From Peptoanaerobacter stomatis (GTDB lineage: Bacteria; Bacillota; Clostridia; Peptostreptococcales; Filifactoraceae): a stretch of 64,000 nucleotides of DNA. The notes below the pieces were generated by a model, which worked only from the letters and a program-made list of their open reading frames with translations, had not been told where the DNA came from and searched no databases. The DNA lies in NCBI RefSeq assembly GCF_000238095.2, contig NZ_JH815225.1, forward strand, positions 1,465,160 to 1,529,159, given 5' to 3'. Of the stretch, positions 1 to 8,599 are shown one piece after another; positions within the stretch are counted from its first letter, which is position 1, and every line of letters starts with the position of its first letter. The position numbers and the translations under genes were made by a program.

Positions 1-284
1 TATAAAATAACCATATTGGAATGTAAATCGACTTGCAATAAACATAAAAAAAGAAAATACCATCAACTATAAAATAACCATATTGGAATGTAAATAATGC
101 TGTTATTAGAGCTATTACAATCCCTATTGGTCACTATAAAATAACCATATTGGAATGTAAATGTTATTTAGTTTGTAACTCTTGCTCTTTTTGTGTTATA
201 CTATAAAATAACTATATTGAAATGTAAATTGTGTATAAGAGCGATAAAATCGTTCTTATAATAGAACCAAACGGAAATATAAAT
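1..284 (+). CRISPR. Trailer end of a CRISPR array (30-bp repeats, 37-bp spacers)
   Basis: Repeat units lie at 1-28 (cut by the window edge), 66-95, 133-162 and 200-229, separated by three different 37-nt spacers (29-65, 96-132, 163-199). The repeat begins actataaaataacc and ends gaatgtaaat. The unit at 200-229 carries two substitutions, and a strongly decayed unit fits at 255-284. Decay normally marks the end away from the leader, so the array should be transcribed left to right with its leader outside the window. The ATGTAAAT end resembles the crRNA 5' handle of clostridial Cas6-processed repeats and supports that direction. The array points at the cmr operon beginning at 408. Confidence 0.93.
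255..284 (+). repeat. Degenerate terminal CRISPR repeat
   Basis: Ungapped alignment to the consensus repeat gives 22 of 30 identical bases, including the middle AACCA block and the final TAAAT. The preceding spacer would be only 25 nt, so a 12-nt deletion must be assumed. AT-rich background makes some similarity expected, hence moderate confidence. Confidence 0.5.
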
Positions 285-407
285 ATGGAACTCAGAATGA
301 GAGTGATAAGTTATTAAGGAAGTCAGGGTATATTCGTCAAATAAATTATCTATGCTCTAAAAGAAAGGAGGAATTGTGTTATAAATATATTTAACACATG
401 AGAAAAG

Positions 408-1784
408 ATGAATATTTTAAAGAAATCAATAATGGAGTTTTGTTTGGAGCAGGTAACACCTATGATTCATTTTCAAGGAGAAGAGAAATCAGCAGGAATA
501 CGAGCAAGTGATTTGAAACCTCGGTTTGATGTTTTTTTAAAAAGATATTGGTATGACTTGAAGACAAAAAGAGAAAAAACGGAAATAGAAAGCTGTATTT
601 TAAAACAAAATGAGGAAGAATTCGAAAACAATTCTTTAGATGAAAAAAAGAGAGTTTCGTTTGATTACAAGGTCAAAATCTTTAACAACGGTTGTAAAAA
701 CTCTAATATGACCTTTTATAAAGAGAAAAAAAATGGTAAAAATTCATTTTATGGCTCATTTTACGGGAAATTAGAAGATAATAAATTTTCTTTTTACAAT
801 GAAATTAAGGTTTTATTTCTCTCGCCACATCAAGATTTAAGAAATCAAATACAAGGGTTGTTTCCCGTTTTTTTAGCTGTCAACGGCTTTGGCTTGAGAA
901 ATAATAAAGGATATGGATATTTCAAACTGAAAGGAAATACAAAGGAAAGAATATTAGAAGATATACAAAAGTATCAAAGTTTGGAAAACAAATATATAGA
1001 ACAATTAAAAGCAAAAGATAAAGAAAAAGGTGTGGGAGTTTATAAATTACAAATTGAAAATAAAGCCGGTTCAATGCCTAAGAAAGTTCAAAACTTATTG
1101 GAGGATATTAAATTTTTCCATCAAATATTAAAGTCCGGTTTGAATTTTGACAAAGAGCGTAACTATAATTCTAAGAACGATGTATATATTCCATCATTTA
1201 TGCTAAAAAAATATAAAAAACAGGAAAGAGTGCTTTTTGAAAAAAAATCACTAAAATTATTTTTAAAACAAGAGGGCTATAATATAAAAGAGTCTTCTAA
1301 AAAAGATGATGTTATTAAAAAAGATAAAAAAGATGAATTGAATAATCAAGAATTGTACTATGTAAGAGGGCTTTTAGGATTGGCTCCATTTTACGAGTTC
1401 AGAAATGTAAAAAAAGGAGACCAGCCAAAATTTACAGCAAGATTTAATATCAAAATAAAGGAAGTGGAGAGATTTCCATCACCTATTAAATATCTTCCAG
1501 TTTCATATGAAGAAATCATTATTCTTGTAGACTATAGTAAAATTGAAGAATTTCGAAAAAAGGGCGATAAAATACATTCAGTCGTTTTTTCTTTAAATGG
1601 ATTCAAGAGGGAATTATCTTCAAAAATCAATTTACAAATACCAAATGAAGATCAATACAGTATTTATCAATTATTCAAAATAAATGGTGTAATAGAAAAC
1701 GGAATAAAAGAGTTTGAAAGTGAGATAACAAAAAAAACTAGGAAATGGCAATATAGTGTAATTTCTGATATAAAAATAGGGTAG
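408..1784 (+). CDS. cmr1: Type III-B CRISPR RAMP protein Cmr1
   Basis: Cas7-group subunit that caps the 3' (head) end of the Cmr effector and contacts crRNA and target RNA. The N-terminus holds the Cmr1-like stretch VTPMIHFQGEEKSAGIRASD (about residues 16-35) followed by a KPRFDVFLKRYW segment, matching the family pattern of a TP strand, an I-R loop and an aromatic-rich helix. A glycine-rich RAMP loop, GLRNNKGYGYF, lies near residue 165. At 458 residues it is on the long side, with a lysine-rich insertion around 300. It is first in the operon, 8 bp before cas10. A strong AAAGGAGG at 364-371 is 37 nt upstream, too far to serve ATG 408; the nearer GAGAAAAG is weaker. Family call is by motif and synteny. 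Confidence 0.85.
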   Translation: MNILKKSIMEFCLEQVTPMIHFQGEEKSAGIRASDLKPRFDVFLKRYWYDLKTKREKTEIESCILKQNEEEFENNSLDEKKRVSFDYKVKIFNNGCKNSNMTFYKEKKNGKNSFYGSFYGKLEDNKFSFYNEIKVLFLSPHQDLRNQIQGLFPVFLAVNGFGLRNNKGYGYFKLKGNTKERILEDIQKYQSLENKYIEQLKAKDKEKGVGVYKLQIENKAGSMPKKVQNLLEDIKFFHQILKSGLNFDKERNYNSKNDVYIPSFMLKKYKKQERVLFEKKSLKLFLKQEGYNIKESSKKDDVIKKDKKDELNNQELYYVRGLLGLAPFYEFRNVKKGDQPKFTARFNIKIKEVERFPSPIKYLPVSYEEIIILVDYSKIEEFRKKGDKIHSVVFSLNGFKRELSSKINLQIPNEDQYSIYQLFKINGVIENGIKEFESEITKKTRKWQYSVISDIKIG

Positions 1785-1791
1785 GTGGGCT

Positions 1792-3444
1792 ATGAACAAG
1801 AAATATATCGGAATAACAATCGGACCGATTGTAAAAACATTGATGTTAACAACGACCCCTGCAGGTTTGTGGGGGGCAAGTTATATTTTTTCGTATTTTA
1901 CAAAAAATTTAATCGACCAATTAGAACAAATTTTGGGGATTTCAAAGGAGTCTTTTTTGGTTCCTGTAAGAAATAATGAGGTTGAGACTATCATCAAGGA
2001 TTGTCCATGGGCAGGACTGTTTCATGACAGAATTATTTTTCAGACAGATCCTTCTATTCCTTTAACCAAAATCGACCAATGCATAAAAAAATGTAAGGAA
2101 GATCTATCCAAGGAAATTCTGACCATTTGTTTAACAGAAAATGAGGATATTGAGAGAGCGAAGAAATTCATAGAAGATTATTTGCAAGTTCATGTAATTG
2201 AAAAAGAAGTAGAAAAGGGAAAGAATCCGATATTAGCTTTGAGTCCAAATTTGGATATTTTGGAATTGGGACAAAGCTATATTCCGAAGGAAGATAAAAA
2301 TTATTTGTTAGATTTTTTAGAAAATAGAGATAGTTTGGAGCAGAAGAAACCGGAAAATAGAAATCAAAATATAAAAAGATTCACTCAAAAAATAGAAAAA
2401 ACACAACAGTTGATGAAATGGCATTTTCTTGAAGAGGAACATATCATTACAATTGATGATATAGCAGGCGTTAGCGGAAATAAAATTGGTGTAAATACTC
2501 AAACCAAAAATTATTTTGCATTGGTAAACGCTGATGGAGATAATTTGGGGAAAGTTCTAAAAAGTATGGAAGATACTCAAGGAAATCAAGTGATAGAAGA
2601 AATCAAAGGTTTTTCAGAAAAATGCTTTGATTATGCAAGAAGAGCTTTTGAAAAAGTGGAAAAATATGGTGGAAAGATGATTTATGCAGGAGGCGATGAC
2701 TTACTATTCATCGCTCCTGTAAAAAATCATGAAGAAACGATTTTTCATTTACTATCTACTTTAAATGATGAATTTATAAATTGTTTCTTTGGGTTTTCTT
2801 TCAAGGAAGAAGGACAGGAAAAAAAGATGGGATTTTCAGCAGGCGTTATGATTTGCTATTATAAATACCCTTTGAAGGAAGCTTTAATCAGCGTTTTAGA
2901 TCAATTGGATAAATCTAAAAAAATCAAAACCAAAAATACAATTAGCGTTCATTTTGAAAAGCATTCAGGAAAACAACATGGAATTCAATTTATAAATTTT
3001 TTCAATAACTGTGAAAATAATAAAATTTATACTATGTTTTTAGACTTGTTGGAAGAATATGGAAAACAAAACGGGCAATTAAATAATTCGAAAGATTTTT
3101 TAAGGTCGCTTGGTACGAAGTTACAAGATTATCGAAATGTCTTTTTGATTGCCATGGTAAAAGATGGTGCAGCAAAGAGGAACTATTTAAATGAAGTTTT
3201 TAAAAACCTTTTTGAAGAATACCCCGGAATTTTTGATGAAACTAAGACAAAGGAGGAGAAAAGCGAAGAAGCAAATTATATTGAAAGGATAGTTGATTTG
3301 TTGGAAGAAATTTTTTACATGAAATTATCTCTGATTCAAGATAAAACAGAAAAAACAAAACGGCAAGCAGCTTTGGATAGTTTACAGGAAATAGAGACAG
3401 TTATAGGGTTATTGAAGTTTTATAATGAAAAGGAGATAAAATAA
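1792..3444 (+). CDS. cas10: Type III-B Cas10 (Cmr2), HD-less, with intact GGDD palm
   Basis: Large subunit of the Cmr complex and its signalling enzyme. The palm/cyclase domain contains ALVNADGDNLGK around residue 243 and IYAGGDDLLF with GGDD at 300-303, so nucleotide-messenger synthesis should be intact. The N-terminal half starts directly with YIGITIGPIVKT and shows no HD nuclease motif; at 550 residues it is much shorter than HD-containing Cas10 proteins of 700-1000. An HD-less Cas10 next to a CorA-like gene matches type III-B loci whose Cas10 makes SAM-AMP (known from Bacteroides fragilis). Whether this enzyme makes SAM-AMP or cyclic oligoadenylate cannot be read from sequence. Start ATG follows GGTGGG. 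Confidence 0.93.
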   Translation: MNKKYIGITIGPIVKTLMLTTTPAGLWGASYIFSYFTKNLIDQLEQILGISKESFLVPVRNNEVETIIKDCPWAGLFHDRIIFQTDPSIPLTKIDQCIKKCKEDLSKEILTICLTENEDIERAKKFIEDYLQVHVIEKEVEKGKNPILALSPNLDILELGQSYIPKEDKNYLLDFLENRDSLEQKKPENRNQNIKRFTQKIEKTQQLMKWHFLEEEHIITIDDIAGVSGNKIGVNTQTKNYFALVNADGDNLGKVLKSMEDTQGNQVIEEIKGFSEKCFDYARRAFEKVEKYGGKMIYAGGDDLLFIAPVKNHEETIFHLLSTLNDEFINCFFGFSFKEEGQEKKMGFSAGVMICYYKYPLKEALISVLDQLDKSKKIKTKNTISVHFEKHSGKQHGIQFINFFNNCENNKIYTMFLDLLEEYGKQNGQLNNSKDFLRSLGTKLQDYRNVFLIAMVKDGAAKRNYLNEVFKNLFEEYPGIFDETKTKEEKSEEANYIERIVDLLEEIFYMKLSLIQDKTEKTKRQAALDSLQEIETVIGLLKFYNEKEIK

Positions 3445-4650
3445 ATGGCGATATATAAAGTTTTATTTCATCCACTGGAAGAATACTTTTTTGGAGAAGA
3501 CGGTTCTTTTCGTGAAGGAGTAAGCAATGCGGAATATTTTATTACTTCCAGATTTTTTCCGAGCCAAACGACTGTATTCGGAATTATTCGATATTTAAAT
3601 TTATTATGTCTAAAAGACAAAGGATCATATTTGCAGGAAGAAAAGAAACTGAATAATAAGACTGTCGGGAAAAAAGGATTTTCTATCGAATCAGCCATCG
3701 ATTCTAACAGTGAAGTTCAGAATTTTGGAATCATAAAGGGTATGAGCGGAGTTTTTCTTCATAGATATGATGTAGAGGATAAAGTGAATCGAGTTTATGT
3801 AACACTTCCTAAAGACGCAAAAAAGCAGCCGGAGATAGATAAGAGCTACACTTCCATTTTTGATGAAGGGGAAGAATCGGTAGTGACTTCAAATGGAAAA
3901 AAAATGATGCCTCAAAAGTATAATGTGAAAGAGGGGTTGGAAATTGGATTTATCAGTATTGATGCAGGAATTTCCGATGCCGGAGAGCTGTTACAAAATG
4001 AGTTGTCGGTTATAGAACCTCCATTTGAATATGTTTTAAAAACAGGATTAAAAATCAATAGAAAAATGAATAAACCGAAGGATATGGTAGATTTGACCAA
4101 TACTCAAGATCCCATGAGTTCTTTATTCAAAAAAGAATATGTCCGATTGAAACAAGAATCAGGTGAAGTGGAATACTCGTTTGGAGTTTATGTAGAGATA
4201 GAAAATGATGAGGAAGAGGAAGTAACAAAAAGAATGAACCGAGTTGTCGGAATTGGATTGGGAGGTTCTCTGTTTTCTGTAAGAACATCAAAAATAGAAG
4301 AAATAGAGAAAAAAAGATTAAAAAATGGATTGGTATTAAATGTGGGCAAAATTTTTGAGAACCATGTAAAGAAAGAAAATATTTTGTATTGTATATCTCC
4401 GTGCTATGTAAGCAATCCACAAGACATTTTGATGAAAAGTGAATTTGCTTCATTGGATACAGTGTCCAATCGTCCGATGAATGGTGGCAATATCGATGAT
4501 GCGTGGAGAAAGACAAAAGCTTTATATTGTATGATGGATTCAGGAAGTGTCTTAATTACGAGTCATATGAATGAAATTATAAAAGAATTCCAGAAAGATG
4601 GATTACAGCAAATAGGATACAATCATTATTACTTAGGAGGAGAAATATGA
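3445..4650 (+). CDS. cmr3: Type III-B CRISPR RAMP protein Cmr3 (Cas5 group)
   Basis: Cas5-type subunit that with Cas10 binds the 5' handle of crRNA at the foot of the Cmr complex. It begins with the Cmr3-typical HPLEEYFFGEDGSF and a following SRFFPSQTTVFGIIRY segment (about residues 36-51), equivalent to the family's PSP.T..GALR region. The C-terminus ends GYNHYYLGGEI, a RAMP glycine-rich end. Length 401 residues is usual. ATG follows the cas10 stop directly with AAAGGAG upstream, and its TGA stop overlaps the cmr4 ATG by 4 nt, so translation is probably coupled. Confidence 0.88.
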   Translation: MAIYKVLFHPLEEYFFGEDGSFREGVSNAEYFITSRFFPSQTTVFGIIRYLNLLCLKDKGSYLQEEKKLNNKTVGKKGFSIESAIDSNSEVQNFGIIKGMSGVFLHRYDVEDKVNRVYVTLPKDAKKQPEIDKSYTSIFDEGEESVVTSNGKKMMPQKYNVKEGLEIGFISIDAGISDAGELLQNELSVIEPPFEYVLKTGLKINRKMNKPKDMVDLTNTQDPMSSLFKKEYVRLKQESGEVEYSFGVYVEIENDEEEEVTKRMNRVVGIGLGGSLFSVRTSKIEEIEKKRLKNGLVLNVGKIFENHVKKENILYCISPCYVSNPQDILMKSEFASLDTVSNRPMNGGNIDDAWRKTKALYCMMDSGSVLITSHMNEIIKEFQKDGLQQIGYNHYYLGGEI

Positions 4651-5528
4651 AAGTCGCATTATTAAAAGCAAAGTGCATTACTAATCTGCATATTGGCACA
4701 AGTGGAAATGTTTATGGAGACATAAAAAGCGAGGTGGAGAAGGATGCTGTTTTAGCAACGCCGATTATGCCCTCTTCAGGTATCAAAGGGGCTTTTCGAG
4801 ACTTTTGGAGAGCAAATGGGACTACAGGAACTTCTGTTACTATTTTTGGATCCGATGCTGAAGAAGAAAATCAAAATAGAAAAGGAAACTGTAAATTTCT
4901 AAGCGGACAACTGCTGTTTAGACCGATGAGGGTATCAAAAGGAGATCGTGCCTATTGTTTGGTGACGACACCTGAGTTACTTCAAGTAATGATTAATACT
5001 ATTGACTCCTTTCAAATTAAATTAAATCTCCAATCTGCAAAAAGTGCTGAAGATTTCGAAAAAGCTCTTAATGACATAAAAAAGGAGCTAAACGAAAAGA
5101 TAGGGCAAGTCGTAGCGGGAATTGTAAACAAAGATGACCATGCCATCATGGAAGTTGAAGGATATGATGTAAAAGAAATACAAAACGAAGAGAATATCCT
5201 ATATAAAATTTTGCTGGAAATTAGCGATGGTGTTCCCGTTGTTATTATGAGAACGGATTTTTTTCGGATGATCGATTTGCCGATTATTGCCAGAAATTAT
5301 TTGAAAGATGGAAAAAGCACAAACTTATGGTATGAAGAATTTGTTCCTCATCAAAGTTATTTTTATTTTCCTGTATTATGGGAAAAAGAAGAGGCTAAAG
5401 TTTTTTCAGATTTTATTAAAAAAATTAGTAAACAACCGATTGCTTTTGGCGGAAATAATTCTGTTGGCTATGGTTATTGCACTATTACTCCGATGAATAA
5501 AGAGTGGGAGGAGAATGATGGAGAATAA
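4647..5528 (+). CDS. cmr4: Type III-B backbone RNase Cmr4 (Cas7)
   Basis: Backbone Cas7 subunit that polymerises along crRNA and cuts bound target RNA at 6-nt intervals. The N-terminus reads NLHIGTSGNVYGDIKSEVEK followed by the RAMP signature PSSGIKGAFRDF (residues 42-53). D25 sits where Cmr4 proteins carry the catalytic aspartate, so target RNA cleavage is probably retained. The C-terminus has a glycine loop, FGGNNSVGYGYC. Start ATG 4647 overlaps the cmr3 stop (ATGA) and has GGAGGAG upstream; its end overlaps cmr5 by 14 nt. Length 293 is usual. Confidence 0.92.
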   Translation: MKVALLKAKCITNLHIGTSGNVYGDIKSEVEKDAVLATPIMPSSGIKGAFRDFWRANGTTGTSVTIFGSDAEEENQNRKGNCKFLSGQLLFRPMRVSKGDRAYCLVTTPELLQVMINTIDSFQIKLNLQSAKSAEDFEKALNDIKKELNEKIGQVVAGIVNKDDHAIMEVEGYDVKEIQNEENILYKILLEISDGVPVVIMRTDFFRMIDLPIIARNYLKDGKSTNLWYEEFVPHQSYFYFPVLWEKEEAKVFSDFIKKISKQPIAFGGNNSVGYGYCTITPMNKEWEENDGE

Positions 5529-5976
5529 GAGAAAAATTGATGAATACATTCCTAAGGCGATTGACAGTCTTTCCAAAAATAAAAAAATAGTGATAAATGG
5601 AGAAATTAAAAGTGGATTTGCAGGTCAAATTGCTACCTTTTCAGTTGTAGTGTCCACAGGAAGTTTACTATCTGCCGTCGCATTTTTTAGTGAAAAGAAA
5701 CAATCATCTGTTGAGCGTCAGGAGCTAATGAATGTAATTTACGAAATAATTACGGGAGAAAGTGCAAGTGTAAATGACGCTAACAATTCTAAGGCAGTTT
5801 TACTATCCTATATTAAGAAAAAATACGAACAAACTCATAGTCAAAAAGGAGATGCAAGTTCCTTACTGGATTATGGTCAGCTTCAGCAAGATATTTTAAA
5901 TGCAGCAATAGCAGTGAAATTAGCAATTAACTTTTTTCCAAAAGCAAAAGAAAATGAAGGTGAGAATGGAAGATGA
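5515..5976 (+). CDS. cmr5: Type III-B small subunit Cmr5 (Cas11)
   Basis: Small helical subunit forming the inner filament of the Cmr complex that supports target-strand binding. The 153-residue all-alpha sequence has Cmr5 features: an IDEYIPKAIDSL helix, a GEIKSGFAGQIATFS loop (about residues 29-43) and a LLSAVAFFSEKK helix. It starts at ATG 5515 (or the adjacent ATG 5518) behind GGGAGGAG, inside the end of cmr4, and its TGA overlaps the cmr6 ATG. Position between cmr4 and cmr6 is the canonical order. Confidence 0.9.
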   Translation: MMENKRKIDEYIPKAIDSLSKNKKIVINGEIKSGFAGQIATFSVVVSTGSLLSAVAFFSEKKQSSVERQELMNVIYEIITGESASVNDANNSKAVLLSYIKKKYEQTHSQKGDASSLLDYGQLQQDILNAAIAVKLAINFFPKAKENEGENGR

Positions 5977-6854
5977 ATGGTGATTGGAGAAATGAGTTGC
6001 AAAAACTAGAGGAAAAAATAAAAAATTCAGGAGAAAATAAGATTACAAATTTGGGGTATGCGTTTCAAACACAAGATTATTATATGCAAACAGAGAAGGT
6101 CGAAGAGGATGTAAAAAGAATCGTTGATTTTACATTGGATGATAAAACAAAGGAAATGATTAAAAATCGACAAAAGGAATTGCAAAAATTGGTAAAAGGC
6201 GAGACTTCCAAGCTTGATATAGGCTGTTTTCAAGCTTGTGTGAGTTATCCAGGGTTGTTGGTCGGCATGTCAAATCCTGTAATGTCGAGTTTGAAACAGG
6301 GATCGGATGAGGAAGGGCAAGACAGTGCGTTTAAAACTGGTTTTAGTTTTGACTATGTAACAGGCTTACCTTATATTCCGGGATCTTCAATTAAGGGGAT
6401 GTTGAGAGCTTCCATTGAGAAGTATAAAACAGATGTTTGTCAGTGGCTTGAGGATAACATAGGTATTTTGGCTGATGAAAGACTGTTTAAAGAAATAATA
6501 TATGAAATGTTTGGAGACGAGAATAATGAAGTAAATGACGATAAAATGCAGAATAACACTAATGTGTTGGAGAGAGATGTGTTTTTGGATGCCATTATTA
6601 TTGATGGATCGAACGATAAAATTTTAAAATCGGATTATATCACGCCGCATTCATCTATGTTCAAAAATCCAATACCAATTCGAATATTGGCAATTAAACC
6701 GGAAGTAAAACTTGAATTTCACTTTTTATTAAGAGAAAAGATAATTGCAAAAATGAATCGGGAACAAAGATTTAAACTTTATAAGGGTTTAATTTTGGAT
6801 TTGGGTATTGGTGCAAAAACGAATACTGGATATGGAAGTTTGAAAGAAGTTTAA
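5973..6854 (+). CDS. cmr6: Type III-B CRISPR RAMP protein Cmr6 (Cas7 group)
   Basis: Cas7-like subunit at the head of the Cmr filament, next to Cmr1. The diagnostic region is FDYVTGLPYIPGSSIKGMLR (about residues 127-146), with the RAMP signature YIPGSSIKG. The C-terminal glycine loop is LGIGAKTNTGYGSL, where GAKTNTGYG is typical of Cmr6. Length 293 is usual. The ATG overlaps the cmr5 TGA by 4 nt; 17 bp separate it from the CorA-like gene, so that gene is very probably co-transcribed. Confidence 0.92.
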   Translation: MNGDWRNELQKLEEKIKNSGENKITNLGYAFQTQDYYMQTEKVEEDVKRIVDFTLDDKTKEMIKNRQKELQKLVKGETSKLDIGCFQACVSYPGLLVGMSNPVMSSLKQGSDEEGQDSAFKTGFSFDYVTGLPYIPGSSIKGMLRASIEKYKTDVCQWLEDNIGILADERLFKEIIYEMFGDENNEVNDDKMQNNTNVLERDVFLDAIIIDGSNDKILKSDYITPHSSMFKNPIPIRILAIKPEVKLEFHFLLREKIIAKMNREQRFKLYKGLILDLGIGAKTNTGYGSLKEV

Positions 6855-6871
6855 TAAAAAGGAGAAGAATA

Positions 6872-8500
6872 ATGGAAATCAAAGATAAAAATGAAAGAGT
6901 CTATAGCTATCATACTTTTTTGCTTCCTTTTGAAATTCTAAAAAGCGACCACGAAACTCTATGCAGTAAAGAAGAGATAGAAAGTGTTTTGAATCAGGAG
7001 TATTGGAAACGGTTGTCAGGAGATCATCTTTCGGCATTCGATTCTGTCATCCCAATAAACGGAATAAAAAAAGATGACCACAAGAAAAATAATAATAATC
7101 TAACTGAGTATGTAGCACGGTTAGTAGAGTATAGTCAAGAACAGTATTTTCATAGCAATGTCAAAAAGGCGATTCACGATGATGGAAGAAGTGGAATAGT
7201 ATCAGAATATGTTTTTCAATTTGATGAAAAAAACACCAAGCGTGTAATACTTAAAAAGTTTTGTGAGAATATAAAAGAAAACATAAACACTAATGATGAA
7301 AGTACCAACGAAAATAAAAACACCGATGATAATAATGAATATGTTTTAAAGGTGTCAAATGTTCGTCTTAAACTTTTTAATACAGGAATCGGAATTTTAA
7401 TTTTAGAATTATGTAATGATTTATATAGAAGCTTCAAAAGTGTTAAAGATATTAATGAACTTGGAAGGCATATTAGTTTGCCATATATTGCACTGGAAAG
7501 CAAAAACATTGCATCTGCTCAAATATTAATATGGGATTTTTTACATTCGGATGAAAAAGAATATAATTTTGGCGAAAAAAATGAATGCTTTCTGAACGAA
7601 AAATCACCAAAAGAAAAAACTTACATGGTGGATTTTTTGAAAAATATAATCCTTAAAAAGGAACATCGATCGCATCATGATTTTAAGCCATCTTTAGATG
7701 ATCGAATGTTCACTTGTTGTTTAATTCAAGATGATGGACTTGCCAGAGAGTATTCACGAGATTATACCGCACAAAAAGATGATGATGCACAATTCGAAAA
7801 GTTATCTAAATGCTTATATGAATATATTTATATTGATAAAGATGATAGCTGCACAGCAGCTACATTCAGTTTTAGAAAAAATATTTTAAACAATTCATTG
7901 TATCATCGTTGGACAGAAATTGGTACAATTTATGGAGCTTCTCATACTTCTTTTGTTGCAATTACAGGAGAAGGTGAATTCTTGGACACTATTATTACTT
8001 GGCCCTTTTTAACACAATATGTAGAAATTACTATTTTAGTTTTGGTTCAAAGAGCATCTATTTTGCGATTTCAAAAACAAATACAGAGTAATATGGATAA
8101 TAAAAAGATTCAGAAACTTCAATCTAAATATATTGATTATCGTAATCAGCTTCATTTTTTTGAAGTAAGTTCACAAGAGCAAGGAATTGAGTTATATGAG
8201 CTTATCCGAAAACAATTGTATATCAAGAAAGAAATGGAAGCCTTAGAAAAAAATTTAGAGATCTTATATGAAAAAAATAATGTGGATTATGGGAATAAGT
8301 TTAATCTATTTGGACTATTTATCGGATGTATTGCTATTTTATCCATACTTTTAGACCTAATGAACTTTATACTTGGGAGGGATTTTAACATAAAATTCTG
8401 TGAACAATTTAAATTGATAAAGTGTGAGTTATTAATGATTTTCCTGATCACATTTCTAATATTTTATTGTTTTTGGAAGTCAGTGAAATGTAAAAAATAA
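6872..8500 (+). CDS. CRISPR-associated CorA-like membrane effector
   Basis: A 542-residue protein with a large soluble N-terminal part and two C-terminal transmembrane helices (about 479-500 and 518-536), the CorA topology. A long helical stalk (about 395-470) precedes the membrane. LMNF follows the first helix, where transport CorA proteins have GMN, so the selectivity motif is altered. The soluble part contains RWTEIGTIYGASHTSFVAIT, which I associate with CRISPR-linked CorA proteins. In known type III-B loci such proteins bind SAM-AMP made by Cas10 and disturb the membrane of the infected cell. The gene is 17 bp after cmr6 with AAAAGGAG upstream. No SAM-AMP lyase or NrN phosphodiesterase gene follows. 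Confidence 0.78.
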   Translation: MEIKDKNERVYSYHTFLLPFEILKSDHETLCSKEEIESVLNQEYWKRLSGDHLSAFDSVIPINGIKKDDHKKNNNNLTEYVARLVEYSQEQYFHSNVKKAIHDDGRSGIVSEYVFQFDEKNTKRVILKKFCENIKENINTNDESTNENKNTDDNNEYVLKVSNVRLKLFNTGIGILILELCNDLYRSFKSVKDINELGRHISLPYIALESKNIASAQILIWDFLHSDEKEYNFGEKNECFLNEKSPKEKTYMVDFLKNIILKKEHRSHHDFKPSLDDRMFTCCLIQDDGLAREYSRDYTAQKDDDAQFEKLSKCLYEYIYIDKDDSCTAATFSFRKNILNNSLYHRWTEIGTIYGASHTSFVAITGEGEFLDTIITWPFLTQYVEITILVLVQRASILRFQKQIQSNMDNKKIQKLQSKYIDYRNQLHFFEVSSQEQGIELYELIRKQLYIKKEMEALEKNLEILYEKNNVDYGNKFNLFGLFIGCIAILSILLDLMNFILGRDFNIKFCEQFKLIKCELLMIFLITFLIFYCFWKSVKCKK

Positions 8501-8599
8501 ACTTGCATGGTGATATCAACTATGCTTTATAGAAATTTTCTTAAAAAAATGTTTATTTAACAAAGATAGGGCAAGATTTAAAACTTTCAAAAAAACCTT

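Noticed and set aside
163-199. Third spacer resembling prophage DNA near 36603 (cttgctcttt)
   Set aside because: Only about ten consecutive bases in common in AT-rich sequence; not a protospacer by any usual standard.
398-510. Alternative frame from ATG 398 before cmr1
   Set aside because: A 37-codon frame with no family match that lies inside the start of cmr1.
4127-4516. Leftward frame inside cmr3
   Set aside because: Antisense to a confident Cmr3 gene, rich in Ser/His/Phe from reversed codons, no ribosome site context.
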